This document shows positions 28,065 through 36,859 of a stretch of DNA of 64,000 nucleotides, piece after piece. A program made the translations under genes and the position numbers. Numbering within the stretch: position 1 is the first letter of the stretch; each line of letters begins with the position of its first letter. Origin of the DNA: Yoonia ponticola (GTDB lineage: Bacteria; Pseudomonadota; Alphaproteobacteria; Rhodobacterales; Rhodobacteraceae); NCBI RefSeq assembly GCF_014199395.1, contig NZ_JACIJM010000008.1:1-64000 (forward strand), read 5' to 3'. The notes under the pieces are model-generated. The model made no database searches and had not been told where the DNA came from. It was given only the letters and a program-made list of their open reading frames with translations.

Positions 28065-28853
28065 TTATTTATTGCGAATTACCTTGGCGAACGTCGCAAA
28101 AATAGCTTCGTTTGCACAGATCAACGCGCCGTCGACCAACGGATCGCCCTCTGGGTTCATCGGCTCAAGCAGTCCACCCGCTTCTTTCACGATGATGATG
28201 CCCGCAGCGATGTCCCACACCTTGAGGCGGCGTTCCCAGAAGCCATCGTAGCGACCAGCGGCAACATAGGCGAGGTCGAGCGATGCAGCCCCAAAACGGC
28301 GCACGCCGGACGTGGCGGGCAAAACACGTGCCAAATCTTGCAACGTTTCCGGCAAATCACTGCGGCCAGCCCACGGAAGACCCGTCGCAAATACGCAATC
28401 GGTCATCCGGTGACGACCAGACACACGCATCCGGCTTTCGTTCACAAAGGCACCTTGGCCTTTTTCGGCATAAAACATCTCATCTTTCACCGGATCGTAG
28501 ATCACGCCCGCGACGATAGTGCCCTTATGTTCCAAGGCGATTGAAACAGCCCAATGCGGCAGTCCATGCAAGAAGTTCGTGGTGCCATCCAGCGGGTCCA
28601 CAATCCAACGACGCGTCGGATCTTCGCCTTCGATGTTGGACCCTTCTTCGCCCAGAAACCCGTAAGTTGGACGAGCTTCCATCAAATCTTCGCGAATCGT
28701 TTCTTCGGCTTGACGATCAGCGCGGGTCACAAAGTCGCCGGGGCCTTTCGTGCTCACCTGAAGTTGTTCAACTTCTGTGAAGTCTTTCAACAAAGTACGC
28801 CCCACTTTGCGAGCGGTTTTCATCATCACGTTGAGATTCGCACTGCCTGACAT
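28065..28853 (-). CDS. Inositol monophosphatase family protein (SuhB)
   Basis: A 262-residue Mg-dependent phosphatase. The metal sites are visible in LGEEGS, WIVDPLDGTTNFLHG and VWDIAAGI, in the expected order and spacing. Members hydrolyse inositol-1-phosphate and, as SuhB, also take part in rRNA transcription complexes. Which role applies here is not determinable. It abuts the rhomboid gene convergently. Confidence 0.88.
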   Translation of the reverse strand: MSGSANLNVMMKTARKVGRTLLKDFTEVEQLQVSTKGPGDFVTRADRQAEETIREDLMEARPTYGFLGEEGSNIEGEDPTRRWIVDPLDGTTNFLHGLPHWAVSIALEHKGTIVAGVIYDPVKDEMFYAEKGQGAFVNESRMRVSGRHRMTDCVFATGLPWAGRSDLPETLQDLARVLPATSGVRRFGAASLDLAYVAAGRYDGFWERRLKVWDIAAGIIIVKEAGGLLEPMNPEGDPLVDGALICANEAIFATFAKVIRNK

Positions 28854-28940
28854 AGGGGCCTCCGATTGCAGGATAAGACGGCGCTATAGGCCGCAACGGA
28901 TTGCGGAACAAGGGCTACGATTGATTTTGTTGGTCGAGCC

Positions 28941-28955
28941 TTAACTCATTATTGA
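28941..28955. promoter_or_regulatory. CtrA-like site upstream of the GGDEF-EAL gene
   Basis: TTAA-N7-TTGA, one mismatch from the CtrA consensus TTAA-N7-TTAA, centred about 43 bases before the proposed start of the GGDEF-EAL gene. In Rhodobacterales CtrA controls motility, gene-transfer-agent and c-di-GMP genes, so a site here is plausible. The match is short. Confidence 0.35.
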
Positions 28956-28990
28956 GAGCTTTGTGGTGTGTTGACGGAAAATCTGTCGGA

Positions 28991-30979
28991 ATGCTCATGT
29001 CATTATCACTTGTCGACCACTTCAAATACCAAACGCGAGTCGCAGTTCATGTAACCAATCGGGATGCGCTAAAACGGCTCATCGCAGCGTTGATGATCAT
29101 GCTCATTTGTTGGCAGTTCGGGTATCGCAACGTCGCTATTTTCTGGTCGGCAATCATCGTTACATCCGAAGTCATAGCGCGGATGATTAACCGACGGATT
29201 TCCCTAACCGGTCCGCAACTCTCGTTTGGGGCATGTTTTGCACTTTGGACCGTCAACTGGCTGGGGATTTGGCCCATGCTCGCCCCCGCGATCATTCTTG
29301 CTGCTCATGGCTCGGATGCGCTGCTCGTCGTGGGATTACTTTGGCTCTTTGGTGTTCACGTCCACATCTCGAATTCTTACGCCGCACTCCCTTTCTTTTA
29401 CTGGAGCTTGATCGCCTCCCTCTTCGCCATGACAACGCTCATGTTCTGGCAAGGATTTATGGCGCCAACGCTTCAATCAACATTGCTCGAATGGTGCGCG
29501 GCCGTCGCCATGCTCGTGGCCTACGCAGTCAACGCTTTGCAAACGATGTCGGCGCAAAAAGACACATTAACAAAACTGGCAGAGGCTCGAAAAGACGCCG
29601 ACAAGCGCCTGACCGAACTCGAATTTCTAACCCGTCACGACCATCTGACAGGTCTCATGAATCGCCGTGCATTCGAGGAAGCAGCAACATTGCTCTTACC
29701 ACGACGCAGCAACCGTGATCGCAGTCAACTTGGATACTTTTTGATTGATTTGGACGGGTTTAAACCGATTAACGACAGTTACAGCCACAAAGCGGGCGAT
29801 GCCGTTCTCGTCGCCGTGGCCGAACGCCTGTCGAAATTTGTGGGCAGTAGTGGTGTGGTTGCACGATTAGGGGGCGATGAATTTGCGACGGCAATCTCTG
29901 GCGTTCAAAACTCTGCTCAAGCACTGCGGTTGGCGACAGAGATCGCGAATGTCATCAAACAACCGATTATCGTCGATCATAAGCAACTTGAAGTTGGTGC
30001 AAGCGTTGGTGTCGCGCTCACTAGCTCTTCTCAGGATACACTCGCAGGCATTGCGTCGGGCGCGGATCAGGCCATGTACAAAGCCAAAAATGATCCTGGC
30101 CAAAGTGCGTTTGTCTATGATCGCAACAACTTCCCGATCCGCGCCTCGCTGGACGACCGTGTCACAATTCTTCGGGCGATGCAGAAACAGAACATCGCGC
30201 CCTATTACCAACCGAAAATCAATCTCGAAACAGGGTTTATTGAGGGATTCGAGGCACTTTCACGCTGGCGACATCCTACACGTGGCTTACTACTCCCCGG
30301 AAAATTTCTGCCATACATTGATGAACTGGGGCTCCAATCGGAATTCTTGATGAGAACGACAGGTCTTGTCCTCCAGCAAATTGAAGACTGGCAAAAAGAA
30401 GGGTTCGATCCCGGTGAGGTGTCCGTCAACTTACCAGAGGTCACTCTGGCGACCTTATCGGGTCGCGCATCCGTGATGGAATTGATTGAAAAATTCCCGC
30501 AGGCTCGATCGAAGCTTACATTTGAAGTTACAGAAGACGTCTTCATTGCGCGCTCTGGCAATCTGATCCAAGAATCTATCGCTGCATTTCGCAAAGCGGG
30601 CATTCGCATTTCTCTCGATGATTTTGGCACCGGCTTTGCGTCTTTCAAGCATCTACGAGAGTTGGAATTTGATGAACTCAAACTCGACACGGGGTTTGTG
30701 CGTGGCCTCGGTCATGACAAAGCCGCAGAAGTTTTGGTCGAAGGATTTTTGGGAATAGGCAAGGGATTGGGTGTCAAAGTGATTGCAGAGGGCGTCGAAA
30801 CCGAAACCCAACGTACCCTTCTTCGTAAAATGGGCTGCACAATTTGTCAGGGTTTTTATTACAGCCCCGCGATGCCGCACAATGAAGCACGTGATGCACT
30901 TTGGCGGCAACATCATCTCGGCGTTCCATTCACAAAAACCCGCGCGACCGAAACAACAGAAGCCGAAGATGCCGCTTAA
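28991..30979 (+). CDS. Membrane-bound GGDEF-EAL protein (c-di-GMP turnover)
   Basis: About 662 residues. The N-terminal 200 residues contain roughly five membrane helices, followed by a short coiled segment. The GGDEF domain has RLGGDEF near residue 293; the EAL domain begins EGFEALSRW near 420. The EAL catalytic set appears complete: EAL, VSVNLPE, EVTED, DDFGTG, LKLD, AEGVET and QGFYYS. Both synthesis and hydrolysis of c-di-GMP are therefore possible. There is no RxxD inhibitory site directly before GGDEF. The start is uncertain: ATGs at 28991 and 28997 fit better than the first in-frame start at 28952. It converges on metR with a 4-base overlap. Confidence 0.87.
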   Translation: MLMSLSLVDHFKYQTRVAVHVTNRDALKRLIAALMIMLICWQFGYRNVAIFWSAIIVTSEVIARMINRRISLTGPQLSFGACFALWTVNWLGIWPMLAPAIILAAHGSDALLVVGLLWLFGVHVHISNSYAALPFFYWSLIASLFAMTTLMFWQGFMAPTLQSTLLEWCAAVAMLVAYAVNALQTMSAQKDTLTKLAEARKDADKRLTELEFLTRHDHLTGLMNRRAFEEAATLLLPRRSNRDRSQLGYFLIDLDGFKPINDSYSHKAGDAVLVAVAERLSKFVGSSGVVARLGGDEFATAISGVQNSAQALRLATEIANVIKQPIIVDHKQLEVGASVGVALTSSSQDTLAGIASGADQAMYKAKNDPGQSAFVYDRNNFPIRASLDDRVTILRAMQKQNIAPYYQPKINLETGFIEGFEALSRWRHPTRGLLLPGKFLPYIDELGLQSEFLMRTTGLVLQQIEDWQKEGFDPGEVSVNLPEVTLATLSGRASVMELIEKFPQARSKLTFEVTEDVFIARSGNLIQESIAAFRKAGIRISLDDFGTGFASFKHLRELEFDELKLDTGFVRGLGHDKAAEVLVEGFLGIGKGLGVKVIAEGVETETQRTLLRKMGCTICQGFYYSPAMPHNEARDALWRQHHLGVPFTKTRATETTEAEDAA

Positions 30980-31881
30980 GTGCGTTGCAATTTAACAGCT
31001 TCTTGACGGGCAAGGCGAATAAGATGCGCCATAAACGGAAGGTTGGTCTCATCATCTCTCGTCGCAGCGTACAATCGGCGGGTTATCCCGTTTTTGGTTA
31101 ACGGCAGCGTGACGTAGTCCGAATTGTAACGGACTTGCCGCACGACCCAATCGGGTAAAACGGCGACCCCGCGATTGGATGCCACCAAAAGCAGGATCAT
31201 CGCAGTCAGTTCAACCTGCCGGATAGACTTTGGCTCAATATGACTTGGTATCAAAAGTTGACTAAAGACGTCCAACCTTTCGCGGTCAACTGGGTAAGTA
31301 ATCAGAGTTTCCCCGATGAAATCTTCCGCATCGATATATTTTTTTTGCGCTAACGGATGGTTCGCCGAAGCGACAAAAACTGGCTCATAGTCAAACAAAG
31401 GCGTGAAATCAGTCCCCGGTAAATCTTCTGGATCGGACGAGACAACTAGATCGACTTCTTCTTTGCGCAATGCAGGCAAGGCGTCGAACGCGAGACCCGG
31501 TCTGATATCCACGTCCACATCTGGCCATGCCTTGCGGAACCCTTCGAGGACAGGAAAAAGCCATTCGAAACAGGCGTGACACTCGATTGCGATGTGAAGG
31601 CGCCCCGACTTTCCTGCGATTAATCCTTCAAATTCCAACTCAAGTGCTGCGACTTGCGGCAGAATATTTTCAGCCGCCACCAATAGTCGCATCCCCGCCG
31701 CAGATAACTTTAACGGTTTGGACCGACGGACAAACAATTCGACGCCGGCTTGATCTTCGATGCCTTTGATCTGATGTGACAACGCCGATTGCGTTATGTT
31801 CAACTGATCTGCCGCGCGCGCAAGCCCTCCGGAATCGTGAATCGCCTTGATCGTCCGCAGGTGCCGAAACTCAATGTGCAT
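30976..31881 (-). CDS. LysR-type regulator MetR
   Basis: A 301-residue LysR-family regulator. The helix-turn-helix is ARAADQLNITQSALSHQIKG. The effector domain carries the MetR hallmark IAIECHACFEWLFPVLEGF, very close to E. coli MetR, plus FDYEPVFVASANHPLA. It lies divergent from metF with a 93-base spacer containing two palindromes, the classical metR arrangement. It should control methionine-cycle genes in response to homocysteine; that is family knowledge. Confidence 0.9.
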   Translation of the reverse strand: MHIEFRHLRTIKAIHDSGGLARAADQLNITQSALSHQIKGIEDQAGVELFVRRSKPLKLSAAGMRLLVAAENILPQVAALELEFEGLIAGKSGRLHIAIECHACFEWLFPVLEGFRKAWPDVDVDIRPGLAFDALPALRKEEVDLVVSSDPEDLPGTDFTPLFDYEPVFVASANHPLAQKKYIDAEDFIGETLITYPVDRERLDVFSQLLIPSHIEPKSIRQVELTAMILLLVASNRGVAVLPDWVVRQVRYNSDYVTLPLTKNGITRRLYAATRDDETNLPFMAHLIRLARQEAVKLQRT

Positions 31882-31883
31882 TG

Positions 31884-31947
31884 TGAGTACAACTCATCAT
31901 CTTGGTGAAAGTTATGAAATTGTCTCATGTCCCGTGAAATGAGACAA
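31884..31947. promoter_or_regulatory. Palindromic operators in the metR-metF divergent region
   Basis: Two perfect inverted repeats lie between the divergent starts. TGAGT-ACA-ACTCA spans 31884-31896, next to the metR start. TTGTCTCAT and ATGAGACAA with a 10-base spacer span 31920-31947, ending 27 bases before metF. The classical MetR box TGAA-N5-TTCA is not matched exactly. The second repeat could be a regulator site or fold as an mRNA leader hairpin. Confidence 0.5.
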
Positions 31948-31974
31948 GCGGATAACCCTGATAGGAAACGTCAA

Positions 31975-32841
31975 ATGTCTTTGCCCAATGTATCGTTCGA
32001 GTTTTTCCCGCCTAAATCGCTTGCTGGTTCATTCCGCCTTTGGGATTGCGTGAACACGCTCGCGCCGCTTGATCCAACATTTGTTTCGGTAACCTATGGC
32101 GCAGGCGGGACGACGCGGCAGTTGACCCATGATGCTGTGACAACGATCCACCGCACAAGTGGGCTAAACGTAGCGGCGCATCTGACCTGTGTGAATGCGA
32201 CCAAAGCTGAAACTCTTGAGATCGCTCAATCTTATGCGGACAACGGCGTCACTGAAATCGTCGCATTGCGCGGCGATGCACCCCAAGGTGAGACAACGTT
32301 CTCAGCACATCCCGACGGCTTTGCCTCTTCTGTTGATCTGATCGCAGGTCTTGCAGAAACGGGACAGTTCAACATTCGCGTCGGTGCATACCCAGAAAAA
32401 CACCCCGAAGCACGTGATCAAGCCGCTGATATCGCATTCCTAAAACGCAAAATAGACGCCGGTGCATCATCTGCCATCACACAGTTTTTCTTTGAAGCCG
32501 ACACATTTTTCCGCTTCCGCGACGCTTGCGTCAAAGCCGGTATCGACGCGCCGATCATTCCAGGCATTTTACCGATCGAAAACTGGACTGGCGCAGAAAA
32601 ATTCGCAAACCGCTGTGGCACATCGATCCCGCAGGTGGTGCGCGACGCATTCACGAATGCTACCCGCGACGGCACAACGGACCTTCTCGCAACCGCCTTG
32701 GCGACGGAACTTTGCGACGAATTGTTGACTGGCGGCGTCAACGACCTGCATTTTTACACATTGAACCGCCCTGAATTGACCCGCGATGTTTGCCATGCGC
32801 TTGGCATTACGCCAAAGACGCAATTGCAAAACGTCGCCTGA
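31975..32841 (+). CDS. Methylenetetrahydrofolate reductase
   Basis: A 288-residue flavoprotein that reduces 5,10-methylene-THF to 5-methyl-THF for methionine synthesis. Family signatures include VSFEFFPPKS at the N-terminus, the FAD-binding VALRGDAP, GAYPEKHPEA, and AITQFFFEADTFFRF. The start at 31975 follows AGGAA and gives the standard family N-terminus; an in-frame start at 31927 would run through the palindrome. It is divergent from metR. Confidence 0.95.
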   Translation: MSLPNVSFEFFPPKSLAGSFRLWDCVNTLAPLDPTFVSVTYGAGGTTRQLTHDAVTTIHRTSGLNVAAHLTCVNATKAETLEIAQSYADNGVTEIVALRGDAPQGETTFSAHPDGFASSVDLIAGLAETGQFNIRVGAYPEKHPEARDQAADIAFLKRKIDAGASSAITQFFFEADTFFRFRDACVKAGIDAPIIPGILPIENWTGAEKFANRCGTSIPQVVRDAFTNATRDGTTDLLATALATELCDELLTGGVNDLHFYTLNRPELTRDVCHALGITPKTQLQNVA

Positions 32842-32874
32842 CCGGACAAAATGCGGGAAACAATCGGAGCCCGC

Positions 32875-33357
32875 ATGTTCACAGCTAAAACACCAGATGA
32901 CCTCCCGACACGGGCGCAAACGTTGTCCATGTCGGGGCTTCAATTTATGCAAGGCGTCGTCGCAGGCACTGTTGCCAGACCTCCGATCTCGGCGATCTTG
33001 AATTACACGCTGGATCACGTCGAAGATGGCAAAGTCATCTTTCGTGGCACCCCCGAATTTGACCACACTAATCCGATGGGGACAGTGCACGGCGGTTGGT
33101 ACGGGACGTTATTGGATAGCTGCATGGCATGCGCGGTCATGACGAAAGTTCCCAAGGGATCAATCTACACCACCTTGGAATACAAAATAAATTTGACGCG
33201 CAACATCCCGCTGGGCACCGAAATTACGGCAACAGGCTGGATTGATCACGCAGGTCGGACAACTGGTGTCGCCAGCGGTGAAATCCGCGGAGTAATCGAT
33301 GGCAAACTCTATGCGACAGGATCAACGACCTGTCTGATTATGAAGATTGCGGAGTGA
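32875..33357 (+). CDS. PaaI-family hotdog thioesterase
   Basis: A 160-residue acyl-CoA thioesterase-like protein of the PaaI/YbgC hotdog group. The core motif GTVHGGWYGTLLDSCMACAV is present, with the conserved helix and Gly. The start at 32875 follows CGGAG with good spacing; the upstream ATG at 32851 is less well placed. It lies 33 bases after metF and may be co-transcribed. It overlaps the end of the opposite DUF2235 gene by 20 bases. The substrate is unknown. Confidence 0.82.
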   Translation: MFTAKTPDDLPTRAQTLSMSGLQFMQGVVAGTVARPPISAILNYTLDHVEDGKVIFRGTPEFDHTNPMGTVHGGWYGTLLDSCMACAVMTKVPKGSIYTTLEYKINLTRNIPLGTEITATGWIDHAGRTTGVASGEIRGVIDGKLYATGSTTCLIMKIAE

Positions 33358-34432
33358 CCTGATCTGAACGGGCCTGCTGAAAGTCGCGAACAAAAGCTTT
33401 GCGATACCGCGCCGGATCAACTGTAATATGCAGTCTTTCGGATGCATCCATTCCGACCAACCGACGCCTGCGACCCCAAAACACTTTTCCCCATCTGCGC
33501 CATGATCCGCAGGATGGCGCATTGACGTCCGTCTCGAACCGGCTCTCCCAGTGATCGGGTAACGGAACACCGCACATTTCCAATCGCTCTAACATCCAGA
33601 CAAGCGAGATATTCGCCAAGGGCCGTGCCGCAGGCAAGCTTGTGATTTGCCCACCGACGTCGCTATGCGATCCGCGAAACCAGACCTGTTCCATATTTCC
33701 AGTCCAGCCAGTTGGTGACGTCCACAGCACCGGCGCATAAGCTTCGCGCGTTTCATCCAAGGCAAGCGCGTGGAAGCCGTTGCGAACCTGTGGCCCGAGC
33801 GTGTGGTTATGAAACGGTTGCGCTGGATCTAGCCAACGCCAGAGAATCGGCACGCGCAGCCCCAGCGCCTTCACAGTGTCCCAAACGGCCACCGCTTCAA
33901 TCGCTGTGTCGGCCCTAGAATGACAGTGTTGCGCCCGAAACTGTTTGGCAAATTTGCTGCGACCGCCCGTCCGGTAATGACGGTATGCTGTCCGGATCGT
34001 GCGCACGGTGGCACAATCATGTTTGACCAGACCGACGATTTCGATCACGCCAGCCAAAGACCGAACCGCGTAGGCACCACGAGAATATCCAATTAAAACA
34101 ATCTTGTCGCCAGGCCTATAACGCGATGCGAGCACACCATATGCCCGCTCGATTTGCTTGTTAATTCCCTTACCAGTGATCACATCCCACGTGCCACGCC
34201 AATCGCGCCATTGGATGCCTGCCTCGTAATGAACCGTCAGGTTAGCCGAATGACCGACCTCGTTCAGCAGTTTATAGGTCATACCGGCATGTGTTTCGCG
34301 CCCGGATACGAGCGACGATGCAGTCCCGTCCAGAATTATCACATGCGTTGCTTGCCCGCGTGCACGCGGTTGCCCTTCGGCGGTTCTAGCTTTGGCCCCA
34401 AAAAGCCCAAATATCCAATCACGTAACTGCAC
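33338..34432 (-). CDS. DUF2235 hydrolase (Tle1-like alpha/beta fold)
   Basis: About 364 residues. An N-terminal VIILDGTASSL and the nucleophile elbow IGYSRGAYAVRSLAG (GxSxG) identify DUF2235, the family that includes type VI phospholipase effectors of the Tle1 group as well as many non-effector hydrolases. No T6SS genes are present. A GTG start at 34432 is proposed because it gives [12 protein letters not shown] and has AAAGG upstream; it overlaps the preceding molybdopterin-enzyme gene by 14 bases, so the two are probably translationally coupled. Confidence 0.75.
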   Translation of the reverse strand: MQLRDWIFGLFGAKARTAEGQPRARGQATHVIILDGTASSLVSGRETHAGMTYKLLNEVGHSANLTVHYEAGIQWRDWRGTWDVITGKGINKQIERAYGVLASRYRPGDKIVLIGYSRGAYAVRSLAGVIEIVGLVKHDCATVRTIRTAYRHYRTGGRSKFAKQFRAQHCHSRADTAIEAVAVWDTVKALGLRVPILWRWLDPAQPFHNHTLGPQVRNGFHALALDETREAYAPVLWTSPTGWTGNMEQVWFRGSHSDVGGQITSLPAARPLANISLVWMLERLEMCGVPLPDHWESRFETDVNAPSCGSWRRWGKVFWGRRRRLVGMDASERLHITVDPARYRKAFVRDFQQARSDQVTPQSS

Positions 34433-36719
34433 GATTAACCTTTGCCTTTTGCAACATCGACCACACCCGATGAGGCGTAAACGGCATCGCGGCATCTCTT
34501 ACGCCATGGTCCCACAACGCATCCACAACCGCATTTGTCACAGCCGCTAACGCGCCAACGGTTCCCGCCTCACCACAGCCTTTCATGCCCATGGGATTAT
34601 AGTGTGACGGCGTCCCTTGGGTTGCAAAATTAACCATTGGAACATCATCGGCGCGTGGCACGCCATAATCCATAAAACTTGCCGTGAGCAGCTGACCGTA
34701 TTCATCAAAAACAACCCGCTCCGTAATGGCCTGACCGATACCCTGCGCAACGCCGCCATGCACCTGCCCTGCAACCAACATAGGATTAATAAGGTTACCA
34801 AAGTCATCAACGACGCTGTATTTTTTCACCTCTACGACACCAGTTTCGGGATCGACTTCGACTTCGGCCACATGTGCACCATTCGGAAAGCTGCGATTTT
34901 CCAGTGTGATCGTCGCAGTGTGCGTTAACAAATCGTCACGCCCAGCGTCACGCGCCAGTTCTGCCACGTCCAACATCGTGGGCGATAAATTGGAGTCAGG
35001 GATGCGAAACCGCTCGTCGTCAAAGGAAATGTCAGCGGCGGACACCCCTGCGACCTCTGCTAAGAACGCCGTGAAAACGTCAGTGATTTTCGCGACCGTT
35101 GCCAATGTCGCTGTATTTTGCACAGTCACAGAACGCGATCCGCCCGTGCCACCGCCCGTTGGGATCAGGTCGCTGTCACCCTGAACGACATGCACTTTAT
35201 CGGCGGGGATGCCCGTTTGATCCGCGAGAAACTGGGCATAAACTGTTTCGTGCCCCTGCCCGCCAGATTGCGTACCGACATATATCAGCGCACCATCTTC
35301 AACAAAATCCACCCGCGATGTTTCTGTCGGAGCGCCAAGAATGCTTTCGATATAATAACATAGCCCGTGACCGCGCAGCTTTCCCTGCTCGGCTGATGCT
35401 GATTTACGCCGCGCGAAGCCGTCAACATCCGCCTCGGTGCCCGCCCGCGTGAGCAGGTTTGAGAACTCGCCAACATCATAGGTGACGCCCGTCGCGGTGG
35501 TGTAGGGAAACTGATCCGGCGCGATAAAGTTCTTGCGACGCAAGTCCCACGCATCGACCCCAAGTTGCCGCGCGGCCTCGTCCATTGCTCGTTCCAAGAC
35601 AAAGATCGCCTCTGGTCGTCCGGCCCCACGGTACGCATCCACGGGCGTTGTGTTCGTGTAAACGCCCACGGTTTTCATGAACGCAGCTTGCACATCATAC
35701 GTGCCCATCAGCACCTTGGAAAATAAGTCAGTTTGGATGAATTGGGCATAACCCGAGTTATACGCACCCAAATTACACACGGAATCAATGGAATAGCCCG
35801 TGATCTTAAAGTCGGCATCAAACGCCAGTGTCGCTGTGGTCACCAAATCGCGGCCCGCATTGTCAGTCAACATTGCCTCAGTTCGCTCCGACATCCAGCG
35901 CACAGGGCGACCCAAAACACGCGTGGCATGTGCAACAGCGATTGTTTCGGGATAGCCCATCGCCTTCATCCCAAAGCCGCCGCCAGTGTCGGGGTTTGTG
36001 ACGCGAATATCGGATTTCTCCATGCCCAAATGATAGGCCAGATCAGCCTTTGGCCCCCAAACACCCTGCCCATTCACCGCGACATGCAGCCGTCCGTCGG
36101 TCATTTCGGCAAAGCAACCGCGCGGCTCCATTGATGCGGCGATGACGCGATTATCGGGCACTTGGACCGTTACCAAATGCGCAGCCTCAGCCAGTGCGGC
36201 TTTGGTGTCTGCCGCGTTGCCGCAGCCATAAGTCAGCGCAAGGTTTTCCGCTGCCTCCGCATGGATCGCCTCGCCGCCGACGGAAAGATCCAGATGCACT
36301 GGCAACTCTTCCAGCTCAAAAGTGACCGCTTCTGCCGCATCTTTGGCAGCGTTCAAACTATCGGCCACGATTAGCGCAATCGCTTCGCCAACATAGCGCA
36401 CCCGATCCTGCGCTAATAACGGGCGCAACGGGTCAGCCGCAGTTGAGCCGTCGATGTTTTTGATAATCGACGCCTTCATTCTAAGTTGCACACCGCCAGC
36501 CTTCAAATCCTGCGCAGTCAACACCAGTGCCACGCCGGGCATGTCTCGCGCAGCGGTGACATCCAGTTCAACGATCTGCGCGTGAGCCATATTGGACCGC
36601 AGAAAGTATGCAAACAGCGCCCCCTCTGGCGCGATATCGTCAACATATTGCCCGCCGCCCGATAGGAACCGAAGATCCTCGGTCCGCGTCACAGATTGGC
36701 TGCGCCCAAATTTTTCCAT
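34419..36719 (-). CDS. Molybdopterin-binding large subunit, xanthine/CO dehydrogenase family (CoxL form II type)
   Basis: A 766-residue protein of the molybdenum hydroxylase large-subunit family. It contains [10 protein letters not shown] (about 247-256), the active-site loop AYRGAGR at 362-368 and the catalytic Glu in [10 protein letters not shown] near the C-terminus. AYRGAGR is the form II signature; the true aerobic CO dehydrogenase loop (with Cys in AYxCSFR) is absent. So CO oxidation is not supported and another aldehyde or N-heterocycle is likely. No FAD-binding medium or 2Fe-2S small subunit gene is adjacent, which is unusual. The start at 36719 gives [12 protein letters not shown]. 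Confidence 0.85.
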   Translation of the reverse strand: MEKFGRSQSVTRTEDLRFLSGGGQYVDDIAPEGALFAYFLRSNMAHAQIVELDVTAARDMPGVALVLTAQDLKAGGVQLRMKASIIKNIDGSTAADPLRPLLAQDRVRYVGEAIALIVADSLNAAKDAAEAVTFELEELPVHLDLSVGGEAIHAEAAENLALTYGCGNAADTKAALAEAAHLVTVQVPDNRVIAASMEPRGCFAEMTDGRLHVAVNGQGVWGPKADLAYHLGMEKSDIRVTNPDTGGGFGMKAMGYPETIAVAHATRVLGRPVRWMSERTEAMLTDNAGRDLVTTATLAFDADFKITGYSIDSVCNLGAYNSGYAQFIQTDLFSKVLMGTYDVQAAFMKTVGVYTNTTPVDAYRGAGRPEAIFVLERAMDEAARQLGVDAWDLRRKNFIAPDQFPYTTATGVTYDVGEFSNLLTRAGTEADVDGFARRKSASAEQGKLRGHGLCYYIESILGAPTETSRVDFVEDGALIYVGTQSGGQGHETVYAQFLADQTGIPADKVHVVQGDSDLIPTGGGTGGSRSVTVQNTATLATVAKITDVFTAFLAEVAGVSAADISFDDERFRIPDSNLSPTMLDVAELARDAGRDDLLTHTATITLENRSFPNGAHVAEVEVDPETGVVEVKKYSVVDDFGNLINPMLVAGQVHGGVAQGIGQAITERVVFDEYGQLLTASFMDYGVPRADDVPMVNFATQGTPSHYNPMGMKGCGEAGTVGALAAVTNAVVDALWDHGVRDAAMPFTPHRVWSMLQKAKVNRAVT

Positions 36720-36859
36720 GTCGCGGTCCCCTTTGGCTCGCAAGAATGATGGCCTACTGCGCCAAATCTCACAATGCCCGTTTCGCAGCTGCCCCTTTTC
36801 CCTTTTCGCGCCACGCCCCATTGGGTAAGACGGACCCAACTGAAAAGGACGGCACAATC

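Noticed and set aside
34419-36719. Aerobic CO dehydrogenase
   Set aside because: The active loop is AYRGAGR rather than the Cys-containing loop of true CO dehydrogenase, and the partner subunits are absent.
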